From UBA2266 sp964406945 (lineage in GTDB: Bacteria > Planctomycetota > Phycisphaerae > Sedimentisphaerales > Anaerobacaceae), in NCBI GenBank assembly GCA_964406945.1, contig CAYOTO010000006.1:1-64000 (forward strand): a stretch of DNA of 64,000 nucleotides. The letters run 5' to 3'. The number at the start of each line of letters is the position of its first letter. The first letter of the stretch is position 1. The position numbers and the translations under genes are program-made. This document shows positions 33,473-42,810 of the stretch, in pieces. Below the pieces are notes generated by a model, which saw only the letters and a program-made list of their open reading frames with translations, made no database searches and had not been told where the DNA came from.

Positions 33473-36400
33473 TCAATCGAGACAATCAGTAGGCACCCCC
33501 GGGCCTGGTTCGATTGGACTGTTAGGCTCATAAACCTTCCAACTTCCAATCAAGATGTTAAGATCGGCCGTGCCAACGCGACGAAGAGGTATCTTTCCTC
33601 CGCCTTCGACAGAATGAGAAAAGTCGGCACAGATTCCACTCGGAACACTTCCAATGCCCGGGCCCGGATCGACAGGGCTATCGGGTTCGTAGACATTCCA
33701 GGCGCTTATCAGTATGTTGAGGTCGGCCGTGCCAACCGCTCGCAGCGGAATCTTACCGCCGCCTTCGAGTTTGCCGTCGGCGTCGCCGTGGCATTGCCTC
33801 GGAAAACACCAGCAGTCTGGCTTGCCGACTTTGAGCCATTCGAGATAGTCTGTGTGCCCGGTCGGGAAGCAGCCTGGTTCGGTGAAGAGCGTAAAGCTCA
33901 TGTCCTCACTGTCTCCGGCCTGGTCAAACTGTTCTTGCCACTGCCAGATAACATCATCGCCGGAACCTTCGGGCAGTCCCGCGACTGCGTCATCATTTCT
34001 CCCTATAGTAAGGAGCGATCCGACCTGAGTTTCGGTGAGAGCCGAATCATAGATACGCACGTCGTCGAGAAGTCCGTCGAAGAACTCATCATCTTCGAGT
34101 CCTCGGACACCCATGGTGAGCAGGGCGTCGCTTGGTCCGGTGTATCCGCTGGCGTGAGCGGCAGAACTGTCCGGCGAGCCGTCTATATACAGCTTCATCA
34201 GGTTGGTTGCCGAGTCATAAACCGCGGTTAAGAGGTACCATTCGTTCGGATTAAGCACCTGATTGGAGTTCTTGGTGTCCATTCCGACCCTGAAGTGGAA
34301 TCTGCCGTCGGTATTCAGCCACAATCCGTACCAGTTGGTTCCGACTCGGTCGTATTCGAGAATGGTCTTCCAACCTCCAGCGACGTTCCTGGCGTTGATC
34401 CACGCCGAGGCAGTGAACGATCCCGGCGCCAGATTCAGTCCCGTTGTGGTATCGGATGTTCTGATCCAGTCGCCCTGTCCGCTGAGGCCGATGGCTCCGC
34501 CGAGCATGCCGCCGCCGGGCATCCAGGTCGGATTGCCCCGTAGAGTGCCATCGTTCGTGTTAGGTGAGCTGTCGGCGGCGATTCTGCCGGAAGCTTCATC
34601 GAACTTCCAGTGACCTACCGGTTCGAGGCCGGGCACGCCCCAAGGTCTGTGCGGATGGTTTGTCCAGCCCCACTTGTAGGGCAGGTCCTGAGCATCCTTG
34701 TAGACGGCCACGGCGCTGAACCAGTAAACATCGTTAGCCCGTTTCTGCTCGAACCAGTGCTCCTGGGGCAACTTCACAGAGTACCTGAATACCGGCTCAT
34801 AGCCGGCGCTGGTGCCGGGCACGACGTCTTCGGGGTGTTTGTCAAAGCCGACCATGACCTCGTCGTAGTCGTATGCCTTATATTGCCAGACTTTCTTGCC
34901 GGGATGGCTGTAAGGCAAATCTACGCCTGCCGGGATGTCAGTCCAGATCGAGAGAAGGAAGTAATCGGGTTTGCGCGGCTCTGGCACGTCGTTGCACCGG
35001 CATGGCCTGTACTCGTATCCGATATATGAGCCCCACCAGACGGCGGCGGTTACCGGTGTTCGGCCCGAGCACAGCCAGTCGTCGGCCACTTGGCGGCTTA
35101 TGACAGGTTCGTCGGTACCGTCCGGGCTTATGGTCGCCATCGAGACTTCGTCCTCGTAATGAGGCCAGCGGCGTATGCCGGTGAAAGGTTGATCCCATTT
35201 GACAAAACGGGGACTGGTGTCAAGCTCGAATGCGAGATCGTAGCTTTCCGGCCCGCACACAAGATCGTTTTCAATTGGCTTGTAAGCCAACGGATCGAGC
35301 GTGTTGCCGTTGAGTATGGTTATATCCGGCACAAAGGTAACTGCGTCGTCCATCCAGTGTTTGGGTCTGGTTTTCCAGCCCCAGACATGTTCGGGATCGG
35401 TGTTCTCCGGATACACAGCAACAATCCCCAGCCAGAATACGTCCTCGGGCGATTCGTAGATCGCCTGGTCGAACCATTCGTCTTTTTCAAGGTCCACGTA
35501 GTACTGGAAGCAGGTGTCGTTTGGCTTCTGCGGGAAGCGATCCATTCCGACCCATTCGATTTTGACCCTGTCGGCCGGAATTTGGATGAATTTGAGCAGT
35601 TTGCCCGGATGGCTGTAAGGCGTTTCACCGGTCGCATCAGCAGGGACATTATCCCAGAATCCGACCAGCCAGCCTACCGGCGCCTGCTGCGGCGGACGCA
35701 ATCCTTCCCAGCCTACGTAGGAGCCCCACCAGTGAATGCTGGTGACGGGCATCGAGCCTATGCAGCGGAAATCGTCGGCCGCGATGCGCCACTGGCCGCT
35801 TCCGGTTTCTATACTGCCGGTGGCGAATGACGGCTCGTCCCAGCCGCAGTATACCGGGGTTTTGGTGCGAGGATCGATCTCAATCGGAGGCTGCGACCAC
35901 TTCACTCGCTTGGTCGGCGGTTTGGGCTTGTACGGCTGCACGTCGATTACCCTTATCACCGTGTGGGCATGAAGGTCGTCGTCGACGACCCTGATTCGCA
36001 GAAAATGCAGGCCCGGCTTCTTAATCACCACATCGACCGGTCCGGGGTCGGGACCGGGATGCGGATCGCCGCCACCGCCTCCGGGATCGTCTTCCTTGGG
36101 ACATACAATTATGATGTTGCCCAGTTCGCCGCTGTTGCCGGAGGTGCTTTCGAAGTTGGCAACCTGTCCGGTCGCCGGATCCAGGTCTCCGTATTCGATG
36201 GTTCCGGTCCACGGGTCCATGAAGTCGACGCGGATTTTGCCGTCGGGCTTGGGGCGGTTAACGATTGAATTCATCGTCATTCTGTGCCCGCCTCCGCCGG
36301 TCCAGTATATGCCGACCAGGACATCCTGGCTTCGTTCGAGCTCGTCCCGCATCTGTTTCCAGTTGAACGCCAGCGGTCCGCGAACGGTGTATCCGTCGCC

Positions 36401-39400
36401 GTGATTCTGTATCCACTGCTTCAACGCCTTGGCCAGATCGGACGGATACGTTCCTGAATGACCCTGATTGGTCTTGGCCAGCGCCGCCAGTGCGTCGACC
36501 AGTTGATGGTCGGTCAGACCTCCGCCGATCTGGGCGTCGCCCTGGTTTTCATAGTACTTAAGGCATGCCGCGGCCGCCGTGGGAGCGCAGTGTGTGCTCG
36601 AATGCGGCTGCTGACTGATCGGCGGAATGCCCTTCTTGTACTCTTCGGGTTTCTCAACCAGATCTATGAATATGTCCTTGATGTTCGCAAGTATCGGGTC
36701 CAGATCGACCTGCAGTACTTCTTCTTCGACTAGTTGCCAATCACTTACGTTGAGTTCTACGGAACTGGGAGGGGTAGGATCGAACTCGCGTTCGGCGGTG
36801 GCGACAAGCGGCTCACCGCCCCATTGGGCAACGGCCTGGAACATAATCTGCCTTGGCTCGGCCGGCAGCTCGTTAGTGAGCAGGTACCCGGACCAGCCGT
36901 CGCCTACGTTCTCGGCGGCGCCGACTGTGTCTTCTTCGGGCTCCCGCCCGTCTTGATCTTCGCTGAAGAGATTCCACGTCTGACCGTCGACGGAGTACAT
37001 GAACTGCACCAGTTCAATGGCCTCGCACGGGTCCGAGACCAGCAACTGTACTTGCAGCGGATCAGGACTCGGCGCTATCCAGTTATGCCACGGCTCCGGA
37101 TTGATCCAGTCGCCGACCCTGAGTATCGGGTCGGACGGCGGCGTTGGACCGGGGGTTGTCGGGACGAAGTAGTAGTCTTCGGTCTCGCCGTACTGATATC
37201 CGGTGGAGGGGCCGGATCCGCCGGTGTCCGGAGTTCCGGCAATCGGGTCGCGCGGCTGTTCGGACAAGGTGATTCTCATCCAGATGGCCTTATCGTTGAG
37301 ACCGTCCGGATTCCATGCGGTGAACACCGGAGTTGTGAGGGTATGGAGCCCCGCAGTATATCCTGAAATCAGTTGATTCTGAACCGCCCATTCCGGTACG
37401 GGCACAAGATGTGTTCCGTCCGGGGACGGACATGAGGGAGAATCGTCCCAGTCGCCGTCTCTGTTGAAATCGAACCATACGTTTACATATAGCTGCGGTG
37501 GATTCACCACAGATGGTGCGATGGTAATATCGTAGTTGAACCGCGTTTGCCTGCAGTGGGGCAGCGCCAGCGGAGTCTGTACGCCGTCATCGGCGAGGTC
37601 GAGGTCCGGTTTGTCGGCCGGAGGGTCGATATTGTTGGTCGGGTCCTGATCCGGGCCGATGTCAGCTTCGTTCTCCAGTGAAACTGCGCTGCCCAGGTAG
37701 GCCACGGCTCGGGGTTGTCTGTGCAGTGGTCCATACGGGGGCGATCCGAGCGCGAAGACCGTCGGGAACTTGGCAACGACTCCGGGAGGCCCTCCGGCAG
37801 GATACGCCGTCATGGGAGTCGGGGCAACCGGTGTGCTGTTTGAGCTGTCCGGGGCGTCGCCGAGATCGTGGCGGCTTTGAGGCAGAACGTCAACTACCCT
37901 GATGTGCGTATAGGCGTGAAGGTCCTGGTCCACCACGGTAACGCGTAGGAAATACAGACCGGGATCAGGCACCGGCAGGACGACAGGTCCGGGATCGGGT
38001 CCGGGATAGGGATCACCGCTGCCGGGTTGGTCCTCTTTCGGACAGACGATTATTGTGTTGTCCAACTCGCCGCTGTTGCCGGAGGTGCTTTCGAAATCAG
38101 TTACCTGTCCGGTGGCCGGGTCGAGGTTCCCGTATTCTATTGTTCCGGTCCACGGGTCCATAAAGTCGACGCGGATTTTGCCGTCGTCTCCGGGCCGGTT
38201 AACAATTGAGTTGAGCGTCATTCTGTGGCCGCCGCCTCCGGTCCAGTAGATGCCGACCAGGACGTCCTGGCAGCGTTCAAGTTCGTCCCTCATTTCCTTC
38301 CAGTCGAAATCGAGGGGTCCACGGACGGTATAGCCGTTTCCGTTGTTTTGAATCCATTGGGTCAATGCCTTGGCAAGGTCCGAGGGGTAGGTTCCGGAAT
38401 GACCCTTATTGGTTTTTGCCAGAGTGGCCAGTGCATCGACGAGTTGGTGGTCGGTGAGTCCGCCGCCGATTTGGGCGTCGCCGTTGTTCTCGTAGTATTT
38501 TAGACAGGCCGCTGCTGCGGTCGGCGCGCAGTGGGTGCTCGAGTGCGGCTGCTGGCTGATCGGCGGTATGCCTTTTTTGAATTCTTCGGGCTTGACCTCC
38601 AGCTCCAGGTAAACGTCTTTAATGTTCGCCAGGTCCGGGTCTACATCGACAGTGAGGGAATCGCCCGGGATCTCCTGCCAGTCTTGTATATTGAGAATCA
38701 CCGAGTCCGGCGGGGTCATGTCCAGTATACGGTCGGTCCGGGCCGTCAATATCTGCCCGTTCCAGTGCGCTACAGCGCGGAAAAACAACGGTCCGGGTTC
38801 TTGCGGAAGCTGCGTCGGTTCGAGATAACCGGTCCATCCGTCGCCTGCATTTTGGCTGTCGCCGATCGTGTCTTCCTGCGGCTCGTAACCGTCGGTGTCG
38901 GTGTCGAAAAGAATCCAGTTTTCACCGTCTCGAGAGAGGGAAAAATCCACCTGGGCGATTAGATTGCACGGATCGGAGACGAGCAGTTGGACCTCGGTCG
39001 GTTCCGGGCCCGGGGCAATCCAGTTATGCCACGGCTCGGGATTAATCCAGTCGCCCACGCGCAGAATAGGGTCGGTGGGAACTAGTTCGGTCTGGTGCGC
39101 TTCGTGAATCTCCCAGTACCAGCGGAAATCCGGCTCGCCGGCATTGTTGATGAATCGCACGAGTTGTCGGGAAATCAGAAAGCCGCCGTCGGGAATTTCG
39201 AGTTCGACCCATATATCGAAGAAGCTGTCCGGCTGCGGGTCGACATCGAAGAATACATCGAAGAAACTGTCAGGAGGGATAGGTAAAGGATTTTCGGGGC
39301 TGATGGGGCCAGCCCTGTTTTGGGCGGGGGTCCAGGGCAACTGAGACTGCAATCCGCCCTCCTGCAACTGCTCGAAAGCCTCCGGCAGGGGGCCGAGAAT

Positions 39401-40003
39401 CTCGGTCAGTTCCTGTTGGGGCATCGTTACCATCTCAAGCTGCACAATTTCAGTCTGTATCTGGGCGTCCGCAAGGTGTGAATCGTTGCGTATGCGCATT
39501 ACCTGAGGCTGGTCCTGAACCAGGTCGTGGACCTCGAAACCAGTGATTGGCACGGTTGCGCCATTCTGACCTGCGGACAATCTCTGGCCGTTGAAGGTCC
39601 ACCAGCCGACCAGATCGATGATTGCGTTGTGGCAGGTCACATCGAACAGCAGTCCGAGATGAAGCACCTGGCAATACTGGAATTCGGCTCCCTTCCAGTC
39701 GGCGCGGAAGATATACCAGTTCTGGGCCGGGTCGCTGGTGTCCGGCACGATGGTGCAGGAAAACTGATCGGATGGGAAGCCGCCGTCGACATGGTGTAAC
39801 AGCACCGGCGGGTCGGCCCAATTCTGCAGCGGCTCGCCGGATTCAATGCGGCCCTCTATGTGAAAATCGTTGGCCACGGCATCGGGTATGTCCATGTGAA
39901 TGTCTACGTTAGTGCCTACGGCCACAGCCCATACAGGGCCGGTGGCTGCAAGAACAATTGCGAGAAGAATGAAAGACAGATGTGAGTTGCGGCGGTTCAT
40001 CAT
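33473..40003 (-). CDS. Giant secreted multidomain protein with two C39-like papain-fold modules and dockerin-like tail
   Basis: 2,176 residues with a signal peptide (1-27). A module at about 309-710 is repeated at about 957-1355. Each holds a beta domain (DPILRVGDWINPEPWHNWIA) and a C39-type region with STHCAPTAAAACLKYY (Cys492, Cys1139), GGGGHRM (His593, His1240) and a DFMDPWTGT Asp, spaced identically. Between them is a GEVED domain (ends GETEDYYF). Then come two copies of a tryptophan-rich domain (WWGSYVGWE / WWGSYIGYE, the type I associate with DUF7901), and a LamG/concanavalin-like domain (VGHWKFDEASG..LDDVRIYD) near 1790-2006. Two dockerin-like calcium repeats (VGTADLNILISAWN, VGTADLNILIGSWK) end the chain. 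AGGAGG precedes the ATG. It is likely an extracellular adhesive or proteolytic structure. Confidence 0.85.
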   Translation of the reverse strand: MMNRRNSHLSFILLAIVLAATGPVWAVAVGTNVDIHMDIPDAVANDFHIEGRIESGEPLQNWADPPVLLHHVDGGFPSDQFSCTIVPDTSDPAQNWYIFRADWKGAEFQYCQVLHLGLLFDVTCHNAIIDLVGWWTFNGQRLSAGQNGATVPITGFEVHDLVQDQPQVMRIRNDSHLADAQIQTEIVQLEMVTMPQQELTEILGPLPEAFEQLQEGGLQSQLPWTPAQNRAGPISPENPLPIPPDSFFDVFFDVDPQPDSFFDIWVELEIPDGGFLISRQLVRFINNAGEPDFRWYWEIHEAHQTELVPTDPILRVGDWINPEPWHNWIAPGPEPTEVQLLVSDPCNLIAQVDFSLSRDGENWILFDTDTDGYEPQEDTIGDSQNAGDGWTGYLEPTQLPQEPGPLFFRAVAHWNGQILTARTDRILDMTPPDSVILNIQDWQEIPGDSLTVDVDPDLANIKDVYLELEVKPEEFKKGIPPISQQPHSSTHCAPTAAAACLKYYENNGDAQIGGGLTDHQLVDALATLAKTNKGHSGTYPSDLAKALTQWIQNNGNGYTVRGPLDFDWKEMRDELERCQDVLVGIYWTGGGGHRMTLNSIVNRPGDDGKIRVDFMDPWTGTIEYGNLDPATGQVTDFESTSGNSGELDNTIIVCPKEDQPGSGDPYPGPDPGPVVLPVPDPGLYFLRVTVVDQDLHAYTHIRVVDVLPQSRHDLGDAPDSSNSTPVAPTPMTAYPAGGPPGVVAKFPTVFALGSPPYGPLHRQPRAVAYLGSAVSLENEADIGPDQDPTNNIDPPADKPDLDLADDGVQTPLALPHCRQTRFNYDITIAPSVVNPPQLYVNVWFDFNRDGDWDDSPSCPSPDGTHLVPVPEWAVQNQLISGYTAGLHTLTTPVFTAWNPDGLNDKAIWMRITLSEQPRDPIAGTPDTGGSGPSTGYQYGETEDYYFVPTTPGPTPPSDPILRVGDWINPEPWHNWIAPSPDPLQVQLLVSDPCEAIELVQFMYSVDGQTWNLFSEDQDGREPEEDTVGAAENVGDGWSGYLLTNELPAEPRQIMFQAVAQWGGEPLVATAEREFDPTPPSSVELNVSDWQLVEEEVLQVDLDPILANIKDIFIDLVEKPEEYKKGIPPISQQPHSSTHCAPTAAAACLKYYENQGDAQIGGGLTDHQLVDALAALAKTNQGHSGTYPSDLAKALKQWIQNHGDGYTVRGPLAFNWKQMRDELERSQDVLVGIYWTGGGGHRMTMNSIVNRPKPDGKIRVDFMDPWTGTIEYGDLDPATGQVANFESTSGNSGELGNIIIVCPKEDDPGGGGGDPHPGPDPGPVDVVIKKPGLHFLRIRVVDDDLHAHTVIRVIDVQPYKPKPPTKRVKWSQPPIEIDPRTKTPVYCGWDEPSFATGSIETGSGQWRIAADDFRCIGSMPVTSIHWWGSYVGWEGLRPPQQAPVGWLVGFWDNVPADATGETPYSHPGKLLKFIQIPADRVKIEWVGMDRFPQKPNDTCFQYYVDLEKDEWFDQAIYESPEDVFWLGIVAVYPENTDPEHVWGWKTRPKHWMDDAVTFVPDITILNGNTLDPLAYKPIENDLVCGPESYDLAFELDTSPRFVKWDQPFTGIRRWPHYEDEVSMATISPDGTDEPVISRQVADDWLCSGRTPVTAAVWWGSYIGYEYRPCRCNDVPEPRKPDYFLLSIWTDIPAGVDLPYSHPGKKVWQYKAYDYDEVMVGFDKHPEDVVPGTSAGYEPVFRYSVKLPQEHWFEQKRANDVYWFSAVAVYKDAQDLPYKWGWTNHPHRPWGVPGLEPVGHWKFDEASGRIAADSSPNTNDGTLRGNPTWMPGGGMLGGAIGLSGQGDWIRTSDTTTGLNLAPGSFTASAWINARNVAGGWKTILEYDRVGTNWYGLWLNTDGRFHFRVGMDTKNSNQVLNPNEWYLLTAVYDSATNLMKLYIDGSPDSSAAHASGYTGPSDALLTMGVRGLEDDEFFDGLLDDVRIYDSALTETQVGSLLTIGRNDDAVAGLPEGSGDDVIWQWQEQFDQAGDSEDMSFTLFTEPGCFPTGHTDYLEWLKVGKPDCWCFPRQCHGDADGKLEGGGKIPLRAVGTADLNILISAWNVYEPDSPVDPGPGIGSVPSGICADFSHSVEGGGKIPLRRVGTADLNILIGSWKVYEPNSPIEPGPGVPTDCLD
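35935..37135 (-). repeat. Second copy of the duplicated C39-like module
   Basis: This 1.2-kb stretch encodes the same order of motifs as 37875-39080: PILRVGDWIN, SDPC, KKGIPPISQQPHSSTHCAPT, GGGGHRM, DFMDPWTGT and a closing VIRVIDV. The catalytic-like Cys codons of the two copies are 1,941 bases apart. Bases around the STHCAPT and GGGGHRM regions are closely alike, while the leading beta domain has diverged. Confidence 0.8.
37875..39080 (-). repeat. First copy of the duplicated C39-like module
   Basis: Partner of the 35935-37135 copy, encoding residues of about 309-710 of the giant secreted protein. The Cys-to-His distance (101 residues) is the same in both copies, which shows both are under structural constraint. 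The GEVED domain fills the DNA between the copies. Confidence 0.8.
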
Positions 40004-40393
40004 TATACCTCCTGACAGAAAGCGTCCATGTGAGTCCGTCCTGGTCCGGAAATGAAGTATTTCCGTTAACCTTTTACCGTTGCAAAAACAAATCAGCGGG
40101 CAATGAGCCCGTGAAAAAGTCCAAATTTGAGCAGGCAGTTCGCAGATTGAGGATCAGAGATGTTCGGGGGATGCGCGCATAGAGCGCCCTGGGTGGGTCC
40201 TTGGAACGTCAACTGTGATCCTGGTGGGAACATTGCCCACTCCATTAGACCAAAATCAGCACACAGACGTATAATACCAGCAAGAGGATGGTGGCGTCAA
40301 GCAAAAATCGCGGAGATTGTGTTTTTTCTAGTAAGTACTAAGGTGTAGTAGGGTATCTCCTTGCGAGCAATGCATCCAAAAAGAGGCGGAATG
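40004..40393 (-). other. 390-bp non-coding region upstream of the giant gene, with two hairpins
   Basis: No gene of usable length is visible. Two perfect inverted repeats lie in the part that would be the giant gene's leader: CGGAAAT-gaagt-ATTTCCG (40047-40065) and CGGGC-aatga-GCCCG (40097-40111). On the minus strand the second is preceded by T5 and followed by a T-rich stretch, so it might also end hisI transcription. The remaining 280 bases toward hisI hold nothing I can name. Confidence 0.45.
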
Positions 40394-40813
40394 CTAGCTC
40401 TTTTTCCCGTAGGCTTGCTTAGGATCGTAGACCTTTTCTGCGAGAAAGGCCAGTTCTTTGCCGTTTTCGGCCTTTACGGCCCGGTAGAAGCAGCTTTTGT
40501 AGCCGACGTGGCATTGACCGGCATCTACGCTTACCTTCAGAACCAGGCAATCCTGGTCGCAATCGACGAGGACTTGTCGCACTTTCTGGACGTGCCCGCT
40601 TTCTTCGCCTTTCTTCCAGAGTTTCTTGCGAGATCTGCTATAATAGACCGCATTGCGGGTACTGATCGTGAGATCCAGGGCCTCGCGGTTCATGTAGGCG
40701 ACCATGAGTATTTCACCAGTGTCCGCCTCCTGGGCTATCGCGGGAATCAGCCCCTCTTCGTTGAATTTGGGCTGGAATTGGGTGCCTTCTTCGATTTCTT
40801 TGCCTGCAGCCAC
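40394..40813 (-). CDS. hisI: Phosphoribosyl-AMP cyclohydrolase
   Basis: 139 residues, normal for a stand-alone HisI (step 3 of histidine synthesis). Motifs seen include GEILMVAYMNREAL, YYSRSRKKLWKKGEESGH, the metal ligands in DCDQDCLVLKV, and QCHVGYKSCFYR. No HisE domain is fused. It starts at a GTG with AGGAGG eight bases upstream. No other his gene is nearby. It diverges from the UPF0104 membrane protein gene. Confidence 0.95.
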   Translation of the reverse strand: MAAGKEIEEGTQFQPKFNEEGLIPAIAQEADTGEILMVAYMNREALDLTISTRNAVYYSRSRKKLWKKGEESGHVQKVRQVLVDCDQDCLVLKVSVDAGQCHVGYKSCFYRAVKAENGKELAFLAEKVYDPKQAYGKKS

Positions 40814-40847
40814 TTGTGGTGCCTCCTAAATAGTACAGTTGAGGGTC

Positions 40848-40876
40848 TTGCAAGCCGATGTTTTAGCTGTTATTAT
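40848..40876 (+). promoter_or_regulatory. Promoter for the UPF0104-type membrane protein gene
   Basis: TTGCAA (40848-40853), a 17-base spacer and TATTAT (40871-40876) give a plausible housekeeping promoter with a start near 40883. That leaves only about 13 bases before the ATG at 40896 and rules out the in-frame TTG at 40839. Confidence 0.5.
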
Positions 40877-40895
40877 CCGCAAAAACAAGCACTTA

Positions 40896-41957
40896 ATGAA
40901 GGATCGAGGTTTGACTCGAGGCTCTGGGTCGCAGAAAAGGAAGCATTTGTCAATATTGGTGCGGAGCACCGTTGCAATAGCAGCGGTGGTATGGATTCTA
41001 TGGGGGCAAGACTGGGTTCAGCTACGCAGTGCGTTTAAGAAGCTTAATTTATGGTATTTCGGGCTGGCTCTCGGCACGTTTTTGCTGTGTCAAGTTCTTA
41101 TCGGCTGTCGGTGGTGGATTCTGCTGCGGTCCCAGTCGGTCGTTATCGAGTTAAAACCGGCCCTGAGGCTTCATTTTCTCGGACTATTTTATAACAACTT
41201 CATGCCCGGCTCGGTAGGGGGCGACCTGCTCAAGGCCTGGTATGTTACTAAACACACTCATAAGCGGTTCGAGGCGGCGTTAAGCGTGTTCGTTGATCGG
41301 ATAATTGGTTTTCTCGGTATGCTGTGTATAGCTGCACTGTGCTATTTCTTGTTTATGCGCGGAAGCGGCGCTCTGGCATCCGGCCCGGCCCAGGAGGGTT
41401 CACTGGCGACAATCAAGGCGGCTGCGCCATACGTTTTAATCGCGGCGGTTGTCCTGGCGGCGGCATTGCTGGTCGCCATGCTATTTGGCCGCGGTCGGCG
41501 CATTCTCAGAGGCATCTGGCAGTCGGCGAGGTTCCACAGCGTCAATCTGGGCAGAAAACTCGTAACGGCCGCCGGTATTTACTGCCGCAATCCTGTTGTT
41601 CTGATCGGTACTCTTTTGTTGACGATAGCCGTTCAGGCAATGGTAATAACCGCTTTCTGGCTGCTGGGCACGAGTCTGGATATGGATGCAGCGGCCAGGT
41701 ATTACTATGTATTCTTCCCACTTGTGTGGGTTATTGGTGCGATTCCGGTCAGTATTGCCGGCATCGGCGTCCTGGAGGGCGGTTTGATCGAGTTATTCAC
41801 CCGCTTTACGGGCGCCAAAGCCGAACAGGTGCTCGCGCTGGCTTTGTGTCAGCGAGTGGTCTGGGTGCTTGCATCGTTTCCGGGAGCCGCTATACACATG
41901 TTCGGAGCCCATCTGCCGAAGGAGTTTTTTGTTGACGAGGAAAGTCCTATGGAGTAG
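40896..41957 (+). CDS. UPF0104 / lysylphosphatidylglycerol synthase-type membrane protein
   Basis: 353 residues with about 8 transmembrane helices. The conserved signature of the AglD_2/UPF0104 family is present: LFYNNFMPGSVGGDLLKAWYV, then ALSVFVDRIIGF, and late GIGVLEGG and FPGAAIHM. The family is related to the flippase half of MprF and is found with lipid or glycan transfer genes; its biochemical role in bacteria is usually unknown. Basic N-terminus, no Shine-Dalgarno, short leader. The next gene on the strand, DUF502, follows after 92 bases. Confidence 0.82.
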   Translation: MKDRGLTRGSGSQKRKHLSILVRSTVAIAAVVWILWGQDWVQLRSAFKKLNLWYFGLALGTFLLCQVLIGCRWWILLRSQSVVIELKPALRLHFLGLFYNNFMPGSVGGDLLKAWYVTKHTHKRFEAALSVFVDRIIGFLGMLCIAALCYFLFMRGSGALASGPAQEGSLATIKAAAPYVLIAAVVLAAALLVAMLFGRGRRILRGIWQSARFHSVNLGRKLVTAAGIYCRNPVVLIGTLLLTIAVQAMVITAFWLLGTSLDMDAAARYYYVFFPLVWVIGAIPVSIAGIGVLEGGLIELFTRFTGAKAEQVLALALCQRVVWVLASFPGAAIHMFGAHLPKEFFVDEESPME

Positions 41958-42049
41958 CCTATTGCGTTCTGGATTGGTGCTGCCGCTTCCGGGGATTTCC
42001 AATTGAACGAGTCAGATGTTGGCTACAAACATAGCTTTTTGCAGGGAAA

Positions 42050-42760
42050 ATGAGCGTTACAAAGCGTTTTAAGAGCTATTTTCTGCGTGGCTTGGCCGTA
42101 TTACTGCCAACGTTCCTGACGCTGTGGATTCTGATCTGGGGCTACAGGTTCATCCAGGAGAATTTCAGTGTCTACGTCAACAGATTTCTTGTCTGGCTGA
42201 TCATGTGGATACAGGGTGAGCCGGGCATCAGCAGGGAAGATCTGACTGAAATTCTGGTGCACGGCCGGGCCGGTTCGGCCGTGGGTTTTTTAATTGCGAT
42301 TGCAGCGGTATGTCTTGTTGGTGCATTCCTGGCCAGTGTATTCGGCCGGGCCATATGGCATATCATTGAGAACTTCATAATGAATGTCCCGCTGCTCAAG
42401 CGGGTTTATCCGTACGTCAAACAGGTGACGGACTTTTTGCTGACTCAGGCCGAGCAGGAGAAACTTTTCTCACGCGTTGTGGCGGTGGAGTATCCCCGCA
42501 AGGGCCTCTGGTCAATCGGACTTGTTACCGGCTCAGGTTTAAAGAACGTTACCGAAAGGGTTCAGAAGGAATTCGTTACCATAATGATACCGAACAGTCC
42601 GACCCCTGTAACAGGTTTCGTGATTATGGTTCCAAAAGAACAAACAATAGCTCTCGATATTACAATAGAGGAAGCATTCAGGTTTACGATTACGGCAGGA
42701 GTGGTAACGCCGGCCGGGCAGAGGGTAATAGCTTCGGCCAAGGCCAAATCGAAAGAGTGA
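42050..42760 (+). CDS. DUF502 family membrane protein
   Basis: 236 residues with two transmembrane helices (LAVLLPTFLTLWILIWGY and VGFLIAIAAVCLVGAFLASVF) and the DUF502 core, including NFIMNVPLLKRVYPYVKQVTDFLL, VAVEYPRKGLWSIGLVTG and IPNSPTPVTGFVIMVP. The family is widespread in Gram-negative bacteria and has no established function. A short AGGGAAA lies before the ATG. It is followed by hpf after 50 bases. Confidence 0.9.
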   Translation: MSVTKRFKSYFLRGLAVLLPTFLTLWILIWGYRFIQENFSVYVNRFLVWLIMWIQGEPGISREDLTEILVHGRAGSAVGFLIAIAAVCLVGAFLASVFGRAIWHIIENFIMNVPLLKRVYPYVKQVTDFLLTQAEQEKLFSRVVAVEYPRKGLWSIGLVTGSGLKNVTERVQKEFVTIMIPNSPTPVTGFVIMVPKEQTIALDITIEEAFRFTITAGVVTPAGQRVIASAKAKSKE

Positions 42761-42810
42761 TTTCAGGTAAACGGATTCTGTGAGTCTTCAGGTTTTTAAG
42801 GAGGTCGATC

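Noticed and set aside
33473..40003. Repeated DNA as a CRISPR array or mobile element
   Set aside because: The repeats are 1.2 kb in-frame protein modules, without short direct repeats, spacers, terminal inverted repeats or a transposase.
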